NCBI RefSeq assembly: GCF_014201145.1
Contig: NZ_JACHDP010000001.1
Location: 6,448,001 to 6,512,000, forward strand
Reading direction: 5' to 3'
DNA from: Micromonospora parathelypteridis
GTDB taxonomy: Bacteria; Actinomycetota; Actinomycetes; Mycobacteriales; Micromonosporaceae
Length of the DNA stretch: 64,000 nt
A model generated the notes under the pieces. It was not told the DNA's origin, made no database searches, and was given only the letters and a program-made list of their open reading frames with translations. Shown one piece after another: positions 25,013-33,331 of the stretch; position 1 is the stretch's first letter, and the number at the start of each line of letters is the position of its first letter. The translations under genes were made by a program, and so were the position numbers.

Positions 25013-26400
25013 CGCTGGGCGCATGGAGGTCCCGAACGGCGTTGACGATGGTCACGGCGCTGCTGGCTGGTGTCGCGCTGAGCGGATGCTCCGCCGAGCC
25101 GGCTGCGGAGCTGACGGTCCTCGGTTCCTGGACCGGCGAGGAAGAGGCGGAGTTCACGAGGGTTCTGGACAAGTTCGAGGCCGCGTTCGGCATTCGGACC
25201 CGTTACCAGGGGCACCGGGACGTCAGCCAGGTGCTCCAGGTGGGGATCGAGCGAGGTCGACCGCCCGACGTCGCGATCCTGCCCCGCCTCAACGACCTGC
25301 AACGGTACGTCAACGCCGGCCAACTGGCGCCGCTGAAAGGCGACTTCACGACCGACCCGGCCGCCGCCCCGCAGCTGATCAAGCTCGCCCGCAAGGTCGG
25401 GGCCGACGGCAACCCGGTCGGCGGCGAACTCCCCTACGCGGTCACGGTGGCCACCCACCTGAAGAGCGTGGTCTGGTACGACCCGGCAGAGTTGGCCAAG
25501 CTCGGTGAGAATCCGCCCCAGACCTGGGAGGAACTGGTCAGCCAGACCCAGCGCATCGCCGGTGGCCAACAGACGCCCTGGTGCCTCGGAATGAGTGCCC
25601 CGCCGGTCTCCGGCTGGCCGGGCACCGACTGGATCGAGGACATCCTGTTGCACGACTTCGGCGAGGACGTCTACGAGCAGTGGACCCACGGCGACCTCCC
25701 CTGGACCTCCGCACAGGTCAAGGACGCCTGGGAGACCTGGGGTGACCTGCTGCGGGTCGCGGCCGGGGAGACGGCCCGAGCCAGCCTCTACACCACCTTC
25801 CAGATGGCGGGGAAGGGCCTGTTTCCGCGCGAGAAGCCGGCGGAGCCGTCCGCCAAGAGGGGATGTCACCTGGACCACCAGGGTTCCTTCGTGATCCGCG
25901 ACTACCTGGAGCACCTGGGAAGGCTGGCCGGCCAAACGAGTGCCACGTCGCCGGTCCCGTCATTCACCTTCTTCCCGACACCGCCGCCGGTCGGACAGAC
26001 GGGCAACTCGTCGCTGCAGGAGGTCTCCGACGACGTCGCGGCCATGTTCCGCGACACCGATCCGGCCAGAAAACTGATGAGCTACCTGGCCTCCGAGCAG
26101 GCGCAGGAGGCCCGGCGTGCGGAAACCCGGGGCGGCGTGGCCTTCAGCCGGCGGACGACGGCGACCGAATACCAGGACCCGGTCACGAAAGCGGTCGCGG
26201 GGCGGCTACGCACCGGCACCCTGTGCTGGGACGGGTCGGACCTGCTGCCGGCGGCGATGGCCACGGCCTTCGAGCGGGCGGTCCTGGTCTACCTGGAAGC
26301 ACCGGAGCGCCTGGACATCCTGCTGATCGAACTCGAGAAGGTCAGAGGGGCGTTGTCGAAGGCCGAGTGGATGGATCTCCAGTGCGTTCCGACCGCGTGA
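25009..26400 (+). CDS. Extracellular solute-binding lipoprotein, GlnH-position sensor
   Basis: 463 residues from ATG 25009 (ATGA overlap). Lipobox ALSGC puts the acylated Cys at 27. The mature protein is a type 1 (sugar/ABC family) periplasmic binding fold: LTVLGSWTGEEEAEFTRVLDKFE, PPDVAILPRLNDLQRYV, ELPYAVTVATHLKSVVWYDP, TWEELVSQTQRIA, WCLGMSAPPVSGWPGTDWIED, late helix AVLVYLEAPERLD. No permease or ATPase gene is nearby, so it is a sensor rather than a transport component. This differs from mycobacterial GlnH, which is an amino-acid-type binding protein, and so the signal here may be a sugar or other carbon source. Four Cys besides the lipid Cys could make disulfides. Confidence 0.85.
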   Translation: MTLGAWRSRTALTMVTALLAGVALSGCSAEPAAELTVLGSWTGEEEAEFTRVLDKFEAAFGIRTRYQGHRDVSQVLQVGIERGRPPDVAILPRLNDLQRYVNAGQLAPLKGDFTTDPAAAPQLIKLARKVGADGNPVGGELPYAVTVATHLKSVVWYDPAELAKLGENPPQTWEELVSQTQRIAGGQQTPWCLGMSAPPVSGWPGTDWIEDILLHDFGEDVYEQWTHGDLPWTSAQVKDAWETWGDLLRVAAGETARASLYTTFQMAGKGLFPREKPAEPSAKRGCHLDHQGSFVIRDYLEHLGRLAGQTSATSPVPSFTFFPTPPPVGQTGNSSLQEVSDDVAAMFRDTDPARKLMSYLASEQAQEARRAETRGGVAFSRRTTATEYQDPVTKAVAGRLRTGTLCWDGSDLLPAAMATAFERAVLVYLEAPERLDILLIELEKVRGALSKAEWMDLQCVPTA

Positions 26401-26414
26401 GAGGGCGATGAACG

Positions 26415-26750
26415 ATGACTGAGTTGCGCAGGTTCGACCTCGACGGCGGCGGGTCGGTGGTGGTCGAGGTCGACGGTAGGGCCGGCGTGACGCCGGCCGG
26501 CAACGCCGGCAAGGTGGTCCGCGAGGCGCGGGCGACGTTCGACCGGGCGCTCTCGGAAGTACGCGACGCCGCCTCCGCCGCGCTCGGCCAGTTCCAGTCG
26601 ATGGCCCATCGTCCGGACGAGGTCGAGATCACCTTCGGGGTGCAGTTGACCGCGGAGACCGGTGCGGTGATCGCCCGGACCGGTGTCCAGGGTCAGCTAA
26701 CGGTGACGGTGCGCTGGCAGCGCCCACCCCACCCCCCTGCACCGTCGTGA
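26415..26750 (+). CDS. Trypco1 (trypsin-co-occurring domain 1) family protein
   Basis: 111 residues, ATG 26415, 14 bp after the binding lipoprotein. Small alpha/beta protein: SVVVEVDG strand, GKVVREARATFDRALSEVRDAASAAL helix, then RPDEVEITFGVQLTAETGAVIART and a final beta strand LTVTVRW. This is the pattern of the CU044_2847/Trypco1 family, named for its co-occurrence with trypsin-like proteases in bacterial genomes. It closes the operon that opens with such a protease. Its role is unknown; as a small partner it could gate or present the protease. Its stop codon lies in the arm of the terminator. Confidence 0.8.
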   Translation: MTELRRFDLDGGGSVVVEVDGRAGVTPAGNAGKVVREARATFDRALSEVRDAASAALGQFQSMAHRPDEVEITFGVQLTAETGAVIARTGVQGQLTVTVRWQRPPHPPAPS

Positions 26751-26805
26751 TCAAGAGGTTTGCGTCACGGACCACGGCGTGGCGTGACGCAAACCTCTTG
26801 ATCAC
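26747..26805. terminator. Perfect 23-bp inverted repeat between convergent operon ends
   Basis: GTGATCAAGAGGTTTGCGTC plus ACG forms the left arm, with an exact reverse complement after a 13-nt loop. It begins in the stop codon of the Trypco1 gene and ends 10 bp before the M28 peptidase stop, so it serves both strands. It has a lower GC content than its surroundings and no T tract. Confidence 0.85.
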
Positions 26806-26814
26806 CGCGAAGGG

Positions 26815-28263
26815 TTAGGCGCCTGGGCGGGGGAAGGCTACTGGGCTGCGTAGGTTGTTGTGGCCTACCGCGCGGATGCCGAAGAAGACGTTGTCCTTGG
26901 ACAGGTCGATGCTGACTTCGGTGACGTCACCGACCGGGATCACCCGCTGCCACTCGGCAGCCGTGGTCTCCCGCCACACCACCTCGTAGCCGGCCAGGCC
27001 CGGCTCGTCGCCGCGCTGCCAACGGAGGGTGGTGTTGTTGGTCAGGTCGGTGGTCACGATGATGGCGCCCTTGGGTGTGCCGGGTGCCTGGGCCAGCGAC
27101 CAGAGCGCCGCGCCGTTGACCCGGGCCACCCGAGCGATGTACGCGAAGTCGCAGAACTCCGGCAGGTCACCGAACTGGTGGCCGTCCTGCACCCGGACGT
27201 CCTGGTGCTGGTGGGCGAAGTCCTCGTTCGGCTCGGTGAACCGTGCTGCGGGCCAGCCCTCCCGCAGGAACGAGATGTGGTCGCTACCGCGCAGGTAGCG
27301 GTCCCGCCGATAGATCACCCGCACCCGCATTCCGGTGGCGTCGTTTTCCGCCACGTCTCGAACGAACCGGGCGAGTTGCCGCGACGGCGAGTCGTTCTCG
27401 CCGCCGACGGACTGCCGGGTGGTGGCCTCCGCCGGGGTCTCCGCCGTCGGCACCCCCTCTGCGAAGAGTCGCACGGCGTGCGGGTCGCGGGTCCCGTCGT
27501 CGGCGGTGCTGCTGCCCACGATGTCGTCGCTGAACATGCCCTGCACGTCCACGCCGGCCCCTTTGAGCTGCTGGGCGAGGTACGCCGAGCCGTACAGGCC
27601 CTGCTCTTCGGCGGCGACCGCGGCGAACACGACGGTTGCCGAGGTGGGCCGGGTGGCCATCAGCCGGGCCAACTCCAGCACCACGGCCACCCCGGAGGCG
27701 TCGTCGTCGGCGCCTGGCGAGTCGCTGATGGCGTCCATCACGTCGGTGACCCGGGAGTCGTAGTGCCCGGTCACCACGTAGGTGCGGTTCGGCGAGGTCT
27801 GGCCGCGCAGGGTCGCCACCACGTTGGTTATCCGCGTGGCGGTGGGGATCCGCGACGCGGGCTGCTGGACGTACGACTGGAGTTCGACCGTCATCCGGCC
27901 GGCGGAGGTCGCCGCGTACTCCTGGAGGCGGGCGTAGATCCAGTCCCGAGCGGCACCGATGCCCCGCTGGGGGTCGTCCTGGCTGGAGAGGGTGTGCCGG
28001 GTGCCGAATGCGGCCAGCCGCCGCACGGTCGCCTCGATCCGTCGTGGGTCGACCTGGCGCAGCAGTTCGCGCAGCTCGCGGTCGGGCCGCTGAGCGCGGG
28101 CCGGACCCCCGGGGCCGGCGGGGAGGGCGTCGGCGGCGGCCGGCGCGGCGAGCGCGGGCACCGCAACGGTGGCGGCGGTCGCGGCGGTGGCGGCTGCCGA
28201 AGCGGACAGGAACGTGCGGCGGGTGGGCCTCGTGGGCTGTGAGCCGGTGTCGTCTGATCCCAT
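26815..28263 (-). CDS. Tat-exported M28 family zinc peptidase
   Basis: 482 residues, ATG 28263. Twin-arginine signal RRTFLSASAAATAA near residue 15. Metal ligands of M28 aminopeptidases are visible: H in VVTGHYDSR, bridging D in GADDDASG, E-E in VAAEEQGLYGS, D in MFSDDIVG and the final H in GSDHISF. After the catalytic domain, ~90 residues form a fibronectin III-like module (LRWQRGDEPGLAGYEVVWRE). Secreted aminopeptidase for peptide nutrition is likely. It is divergent from the flavoprotein at 28385 and convergent with the operon at 18499-26750. Confidence 0.9.
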   Translation of the reverse strand: MGSDDTGSQPTRPTRRTFLSASAAATAATAATVAVPALAAPAAADALPAGPGGPARAQRPDRELRELLRQVDPRRIEATVRRLAAFGTRHTLSSQDDPQRGIGAARDWIYARLQEYAATSAGRMTVELQSYVQQPASRIPTATRITNVVATLRGQTSPNRTYVVTGHYDSRVTDVMDAISDSPGADDDASGVAVVLELARLMATRPTSATVVFAAVAAEEQGLYGSAYLAQQLKGAGVDVQGMFSDDIVGSSTADDGTRDPHAVRLFAEGVPTAETPAEATTRQSVGGENDSPSRQLARFVRDVAENDATGMRVRVIYRRDRYLRGSDHISFLREGWPAARFTEPNEDFAHQHQDVRVQDGHQFGDLPEFCDFAYIARVARVNGAALWSLAQAPGTPKGAIIVTTDLTNNTTLRWQRGDEPGLAGYEVVWRETTAAEWQRVIPVGDVTEVSIDLSKDNVFFGIRAVGHNNLRSPVAFPRPGA

Positions 28264-28384
28264 CCCGGCATACTGCCCATCGTCGATGGGGCTTGTCTAT
28301 ATCGTTGTTCACGAATGTCCTGCGGGCCGCACCCCCACCGGCTGTTGCACGTTTGTGCTGGGCTTGGGCGGGAAACGGGCCGCA

Positions 28385-29686
28385 ATGACGAAACCTCGTG
28401 TGGTGATCGTGGGAGCCGGGTTCGCCGGTTACCACGCGGCGAAGGCGTTGAGCCGGATCGCCCGGGACCGGGCTGAGATCGTGGTGCTGAACTCCACCGA
28501 CTACTTCCTCTATCTCCCACTGCTGCCCGAGGTGGCGGCCGGCGTGGTCGAGCCCAAACGGATCGCGGTGCCGCTGACCGGGACGCTCAAGGGCGTACGG
28601 GTGGTGATCGGCGAGGCGGACCACGTCGACCTGCAGAACCGCTGGGTCGGCTTCACCCAGGCGGAGGGGGAGAAGAACCGGTTGGCGTACGACCGGCTGA
28701 TTCTCGCCGTGGGCAGCGTCAACAAGCTGCTGCCGATCCCGGGGGTGACCGAGTACGCCCACGGCTTCCGCGGCCTGCCCGAGGCCGTCTACCTGCACGA
28801 CCACATCGTCCGTCAGATCGAGCTGGCCGAGCAGGCCGAGGACCCGGCCGAGCAGCAGGCCCGCTCCACGTTCGTGGTGGTCGGGGCGGGCTACACCGGC
28901 ACCGAGGTCGCCGCGCACGGGCAGTTGTTCACCGACGCGCTGCACGCCCAGCGGCCCCGACTCACCGTCCGCCCCCGCTGGATGCTGCTCGACGTCGCGC
29001 CCCGGGTGTTGCCGGAGCTGGACAAGCGGATGTCGGACACCTCGCACAAGGTGCTCAACCGGCGTGGTGTGGACGTGCGGATGGGCACGTCCGTGGCCGA
29101 GGCGACCTGCGACGGGGTGAAGCTCACCGACGGCGAGTACGTCCCGACCTGCACGCTGGTGTGGTGTGTGGGGGTACGCCCCGACCCGTTCGTCAACGAG
29201 CTGGGCCTGCGTACCGACCGGGGTCGGCTGGTGGTCGACGAGTTCCTCAACGTCCCCGGCTACCCGGAGGTGTACGCCTGCGGCGACGCCGCCGCCGTGC
29301 CCGACCTGGTCAACCCGGGACAGCTCTGCGGGATGACGGCCCAGCACGCGCAGCGGCAGGGCAAGCGCGCGGCGCACAACATCGCCGCGTCGTACGGCTT
29401 CGGCCGGCGCAGGCCGTACAAGCACCACGACCTGGGCTGGGTCGTCGACCTGGGCGGCAAGGACGCGGCGGCCAACCCGTTGCACGTCAACCTGGCCGGG
29501 CTGCCGGCCAAGGCGGTCACCCGGGCGTACCACCTGATGGCGATGCCCGGAAACCGCACGCGGGTCAGCGCCGACTGGGCGCTGGACGCCGCGCTGACCC
29601 GCTCGGCGGTCCAGCTGGGGCTGGTGCCGGCCAACGCGGTGCCGTTGGAGAGCACCTCACCCGAGGTCGCGACCCGATCCCGCTGA
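28385..29686 (+). CDS. NAD(P)/FAD-dependent oxidoreductase, type II NADH dehydrogenase-like
   Basis: 433 residues from ATG 28385. FAD-binding GAGFAGYHAA, second Rossmann VVVGAGYTGTEVA, and CGDAAAVPD near the C-terminus, all in NDH-2 order. The family hydrophobic segment FLYLPLLPEVAAGVVEP after the first strand is preserved. A peripheral membrane NADH:quinone oxidoreductase is likely, passing electrons to menaquinone. The C-terminal ~60 residues contain an amphipathic region that could attach it to the membrane. Its start is 121 bp from the divergent peptidase gene; it is convergent with the AI-2E gene 17 bp downstream. Confidence 0.85.
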   Translation: MTKPRVVIVGAGFAGYHAAKALSRIARDRAEIVVLNSTDYFLYLPLLPEVAAGVVEPKRIAVPLTGTLKGVRVVIGEADHVDLQNRWVGFTQAEGEKNRLAYDRLILAVGSVNKLLPIPGVTEYAHGFRGLPEAVYLHDHIVRQIELAEQAEDPAEQQARSTFVVVGAGYTGTEVAAHGQLFTDALHAQRPRLTVRPRWMLLDVAPRVLPELDKRMSDTSHKVLNRRGVDVRMGTSVAEATCDGVKLTDGEYVPTCTLVWCVGVRPDPFVNELGLRTDRGRLVVDEFLNVPGYPEVYACGDAAAVPDLVNPGQLCGMTAQHAQRQGKRAAHNIAASYGFGRRRPYKHHDLGWVVDLGGKDAAANPLHVNLAGLPAKAVTRAYHLMAMPGNRTRVSADWALDAALTRSAVQLGLVPANAVPLESTSPEVATRSR

Positions 29687-29703
29687 GCACGCCCTTCGGC
29701 CGG

Positions 29704-30804
29704 TCAGCCCTGGGGGGCGGGACCGGCCGGTCGGCGTGACCGCGCGGCCGGGCCGGTCGGCGGGGTGGGTCGCAGCCGGCGCGGGCCGTACTCGCGCAGC
29801 AGGGTCTGGACGATGCCGGCTGCGGGGATGGCCAGCAGCGCGCCGAGCAGGCCGGCCAACTCCGCCGCGAGCAGCACGCTGATCAGGACGGTCAGCGGGT
29901 TGAGCCGGACCGCGCGGGACAGGATGAACGGCTGCAGCAGGTGGTTCTCCACCTGCTGGTAGACCACGAAGAAGACCAGCACCACCACCCCGGCGGTGGG
30001 GGAGTGCAGGAAGCCGGCCCCGGCCGCGATGACCGCGCCGAGCGTCGCACCGACCAGCGGTATCAGGTCGGCCACCGCCACCAGCAGGGCGATCACGGCC
30101 GCGAACGGCACCCCGGTGAGGGCCAGCACCGCGTAGGTCAACACCCCGCAGATCACGCTGATCAGCAGGTTTCCGGTGAGGTAACCGGTGACGCTTCGCG
30201 ACACCTCCCGGCCCACCCGGCGCAGCCGCTCGCTCTGACCGTCCCCGGCCGCCGCGAGAATGCCGCGGCTGATCCGCGGCGCCTCCAACACCATCAGGTA
30301 CGCCAGCACGATGACCGTCACCAGCCCGGCGACCGTCTCGACGACGCCGCGCAGCACGCCGACCGCGGGTTGGCGTAGTCGGGTGCCGAGGTCGCGCAGC
30401 TGGTCGGAGTGCTCGCTGACGTACCGTCGCGCGCCGGTGCGCTCCAGCAACTGCCCCAACGGGCCCCGGCCGGCGCGGGCGTCGTGCAACAGCGCAGGGG
30501 CCTGGTCGGCGAACCGGCCCACCTCCCCGAACAACGGCACCAGGATGAGCGCGGCCAGGATCGCCAGCAGCACGAACGCGGTGAGGAACACCAGCAGCGT
30601 GGCCACCGACCGGCGCCGCACGAAACGGCGTTGCAGCCGGTCGACGAGGGGCTTGAGCGCGACGGCGAAGAACGCGGCGACGACGGCCCAGACCAGCACC
30701 CGACGGGTCGCGTACACGAAGGCGAGCGCGAACGCGGTCGCCAGCACCAGACCGATCACGATCAGGGTCCGGCGGGCGGTCTCCCGGTCGTCGGCGTTGC
30801 TCAT
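29704..30804 (-). CDS. AI-2E family transporter
   Basis: 366 residues, ATG 30804. Seven to eight TM segments: an N-terminal pair (LIVIGLVLATAFALAFVY; VLVWAVVAAFFAVALKPLVDRL), a third after the RRRSVATLLVFL loop, then a long middle soluble section, and a C-terminal cluster with VPFAAVIALLVAVADLIPLVGATLGAVIAAGAG and YQQVENHLLQPFILSRAVRLNPL, which is the family signature. Members export autoinducers, act as Na+/H+ antiporters or permeases; substrate cannot be assigned. Monocistronic. Confidence 0.92.
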   Translation of the reverse strand: MSNADDRETARRTLIVIGLVLATAFALAFVYATRRVLVWAVVAAFFAVALKPLVDRLQRRFVRRRSVATLLVFLTAFVLLAILAALILVPLFGEVGRFADQAPALLHDARAGRGPLGQLLERTGARRYVSEHSDQLRDLGTRLRQPAVGVLRGVVETVAGLVTVIVLAYLMVLEAPRISRGILAAAGDGQSERLRRVGREVSRSVTGYLTGNLLISVICGVLTYAVLALTGVPFAAVIALLVAVADLIPLVGATLGAVIAAGAGFLHSPTAGVVVLVFFVVYQQVENHLLQPFILSRAVRLNPLTVLISVLLAAELAGLLGALLAIPAAGIVQTLLREYGPRRLRPTPPTGPAARSRRPAGPAPQG

Positions 30805-30861
30805 CCGCCGCGCCTTCCCCGGACTCGTCGTCGAAAACCCGGCATTGCGGCCGGGACAGGA

Positions 30862-31656
30862 TCAGCGACGCCCGGGATCGTCCGCGTCGGTGACGGGGTG
30901 GGCGCCGGCGACGAACGTGTCGAGTGCGGCGGCGTGCAGCAGACCACCGGGCACCGGGTCGCGCAGGGCGGCCACCGCCAGCCGCCCCACCGGCAGCCCG
31001 CCGGGTCGGGACGTCGCGGCCAGCACCAGGTTGCCGTAGCGCCGGCCGCGCAGCATCTGCCGGTCGCCGAGCACGCAGACGTCGGCGAAGGCCGCGCGCA
31101 ACGTGGCCACCTGCACCCGGGTGCCGACCAGGGGCGGCAGGTCCGTGACGTTGACCAGGTACGACCCGCCCGGGCGAAGGGTGCGGGCCACCTCGGCGGC
31201 GAACTCGACGGTGCGTACGTGCCGGGGCATCCGGGCCGCCCGGTAGATGTCGGCGATCACCAGGTCGTACTGACCGGCCGGGGTGGCGGTGAGCGCGTCC
31301 CGGGCGTCGGCGACCTCCACCCGCACCTCCGGCGGCAGCGGCGGCAACTCCCGGGCGACCAGCTCGACCACCGCCGGGTCCCGCTCGACGACCCGTTGCG
31401 GGGACCCGGGCCGGGTGGCAGCCAGCCAGCGGGGCAGCGTCAACGCGCCGCCACCGAGGTGCAGAACGCTCAGCGGTGCGCCCGCCGGGGCGGCCAGGTC
31501 CACCGCCGAGGCGATCCGCCGGACGTACTCGAAGTGCAGGTGCCGGGGATCCTCGACATCCACGTACGACTGCTCGACTCCGGCGGACAGCAGTGTCCGG
31601 CCGGTCCGGCGGACCGGGTCGGCGACCAGCTCCAACCGGTCGGCGGCGCGGTTCAT
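30862..31656 (-). CDS. Spermidine synthase-like SAM-fold protein
   Basis: 264 residues from ATG 31656; I prefer it to ATG 31680 because TAGCGT (31664-31669) on the minus strand sits 7 nt upstream and would make it leaderless. Rossmann core: LSVLHLGGGALTLPRWLA (motif I), RVVERDPAVVELV, VEVADARDAL, YDLVIADIYRAARMP. This matches spermidine synthase-like proteins, but the aminopropyl-transferase DxxD set is not complete (ADIYRA), so a polyamine activity is doubtful. Cytosolic; substrate unknown. Confidence 0.75.
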   Translation of the reverse strand: MNRAADRLELVADPVRRTGRTLLSAGVEQSYVDVEDPRHLHFEYVRRIASAVDLAAPAGAPLSVLHLGGGALTLPRWLAATRPGSPQRVVERDPAVVELVARELPPLPPEVRVEVADARDALTATPAGQYDLVIADIYRAARMPRHVRTVEFAAEVARTLRPGGSYLVNVTDLPPLVGTRVQVATLRAAFADVCVLGDRQMLRGRRYGNLVLAATSRPGGLPVGRLAVAALRDPVPGGLLHAAALDTFVAGAHPVTDADDPGRR

Positions 31657-31768
31657 GACCGGCACGCTAGCCGAGCCCATGGTTCAGCCCGCCCGTGGCC
31701 CGGCAGGGCCGACGGGCCGGCGTAACGGGGCTGCCCCGCTCCCGCCGGCCCGTACCTGCCGGTGCCGG

Positions 31769-32746
31769 TCAGCCGCCGGCCATCCCGGCACCCACCTCGT
31801 CGATCGCGTCGTCGATCTGGCGGGCGAGGTCCACGTCGAGCGCGGTCACCCCGTCGGCCTGGTTGGTCCGTACGGTCAACACGGCGGCGGTGTCACCCGG
31901 ACGTCCGATGCTCGGGCCCCGGCCGGTGTCCTGGCGCATCCGGTCGAGCCGGTCGAGCACCCGGTCCAGGTTGTCCGGAGGCAACGCGACCACCCGGTAG
32001 AGGCCCTGGCTGTCGCCGGCCCAGTACGGCAGGTCGTCGAGCGCCGCGCTGATCTCGTCCGGGTCCAGGGTGGGTGTGGTGGTGGAGGCGCCCACGAGGC
32101 CACCGCCGGCCTCCGGCGGGTTCAGCAGGTCACGCAGCTCGTCGGGCACGTGCAGCGACTCGACCAGGTCGCCGTCCTGCGCGGCGAGTGCGGCGAAGGT
32201 CGCCTCGGCCTGGTAGCGGGCCTGCTCCGGGGTGTTGCCGCTGATCCGGCCCACCTCGGCCAGGAACCCGGCCAGGTCACGGTGTCGCTCGACGCCGTCG
32301 ACGGGCAGCACGTCGTGCAGTGACGCCGGCACCGCCGCGAGCAGTCGTTGCCGCTCGGCCGCCTCCAGGGCGAAGGCGAGGACCAGCACGGTCGCCTCGG
32401 TGCCCACCTTGGCCGTCTTGAAGTCGACCCCGGCCCGCCGACGGACCTCGTCGACCAGGTCGTGGTAGCCCATGCTGTTCACGCCGGCCGCGCCGCTCGG
32501 CGGGGACGGTTGAGGCCGCGGATTGTCGGCACTGCCGATCTGCGGCGGTGCCGGCCCGCCACGCGTACTGTCCGGTTTGTGGGGCCCGGCCGCCGGTGGG
32601 CCGGCTCGCTTGCCGCCCTCAAGGCTCTTGAGCTGCTTGGACGCGCTCAGGCTGGCACCGATCTCGCTGGGCTGGCGACTCTGTTCGCGGGCCTGTCGGG
32701 CCAGAGCCCGACGCCTCTGGTTGTCGCCCTCCATCTGCTTGCGCAT
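31769..32746 (-). CDS. DUF2267 and pterin-carbinolamine-dehydratase-like fusion
   Basis: 325 residues, ATG 32746. A charged, disordered N-terminus (~1-90) is followed by DUF2267 (~92-205: YHDLVDEVRRRAGVDFKTAKVGTEA, then RYQAEATFAALAAQDG). The C-terminal ~100 residues resemble pterin-4a-carbinolamine dehydratase: LDPDEISAALDDLPYWAG, then DRVLDRLDRMRQD and VRTNQADGVTALDVDLARQIDDAI. The active-site HHP of PCD is replaced (around PSIGRPGD), so catalysis is unlikely. The pairing recurs in actinobacteria; function unknown. Between it and the upstream gene is a conventional spacer. Confidence 0.7.
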   Translation of the reverse strand: MRKQMEGDNQRRRALARQAREQSRQPSEIGASLSASKQLKSLEGGKRAGPPAAGPHKPDSTRGGPAPPQIGSADNPRPQPSPPSGAAGVNSMGYHDLVDEVRRRAGVDFKTAKVGTEATVLVLAFALEAAERQRLLAAVPASLHDVLPVDGVERHRDLAGFLAEVGRISGNTPEQARYQAEATFAALAAQDGDLVESLHVPDELRDLLNPPEAGGGLVGASTTTPTLDPDEISAALDDLPYWAGDSQGLYRVVALPPDNLDRVLDRLDRMRQDTGRGPSIGRPGDTAAVLTVRTNQADGVTALDVDLARQIDDAIDEVGAGMAGG

Positions 32747-32945
32747 GGTGGCACCCTTCCGCTGGGGATCGTGACTGCGCCAGTCGCCTTCCCGCCGTCC
32801 CGGGAGCCGAAACGGACGCCGTCGGCCGGGTCGGCCCGGCGCCCGCCGCGCTTCATCCGGCGGGGGTGAGGGGTGCTCACCCGCTCAGCGGGCACGATCG
32901 GGTCAGGACCGAGGTTCTTCCGAGGTACGCGGAAGGAAGGTCGTC

Positions 32946-33260
32946 ATGAAGCAGATCGTCGAGATCGTTCCCGCCCGAGCCGGCTGGTACGCCCGCTGGC
33001 AGCTCGCACCCGAGGTCACCAGGTGTTACCCGGTGAGTCTGTGGGCGCTGCTGGAGGAAGCCGACGGAACCGGCCGTGAGGTCATCGGCATGGACTGCAT
33101 CGGCCAATGGCCCGGCGCGGACGACAACGAGGCGGGTGGGCAGTTCGTCCGCTACCTGTACCAGACGCCCGATTCGGGAGAGCCCGAGGACGTCGACTCG
33201 ACCCCGACCGGCGAGCTGCGCGAGAACGGACCTCGGCTCCAGCCGATGACGGCACCCTAG
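32946..33260 (+). CDS. Small conserved soluble protein, unknown function
   Basis: 104 residues from ATG 32946 with GGAAGG upstream at 32933-32938. Reads as a compact alpha/beta fold: KQIVEIVPARAGWYARWQLAPEV, RCYPVSLWALLEEADG, VIGMDCIGQWPGADD and GQFVRYLYQTPDSG. No catalytic motif, signal or TM, and I do not recognise the family beyond its actinobacterial look. A strong terminator follows. Confidence 0.65.
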   Translation: MKQIVEIVPARAGWYARWQLAPEVTRCYPVSLWALLEEADGTGREVIGMDCIGQWPGADDNEAGGQFVRYLYQTPDSGEPEDVDSTPTGELRENGPRLQPMTAP

Positions 33261-33270
33261 ACATTCCTCC

Positions 33271-33303
33271 GGCCCCCGACCCCAGGTCCCAGGGTCGGGG
33301 GCC
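33271..33303. terminator. Bidirectional hairpin terminator
   Basis: GGCCCCCGACCC with a 9-nt loop and exact reverse complement, between the convergent genes ending at 33260 and 33332. Confidence 0.85.
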
Positions 33304-33331
33304 ATCCCCGTTCGCCGGGGGTGGCCCCTGC

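Noticed and set aside
27284..29533. 749-codon open frame on the minus strand across the flavoprotein and peptidase genes
   Set aside because: Antisense shadow of high-GC genes: composition is Arg/Gly/His/Val-rich without domains, and it spans a divergent promoter.
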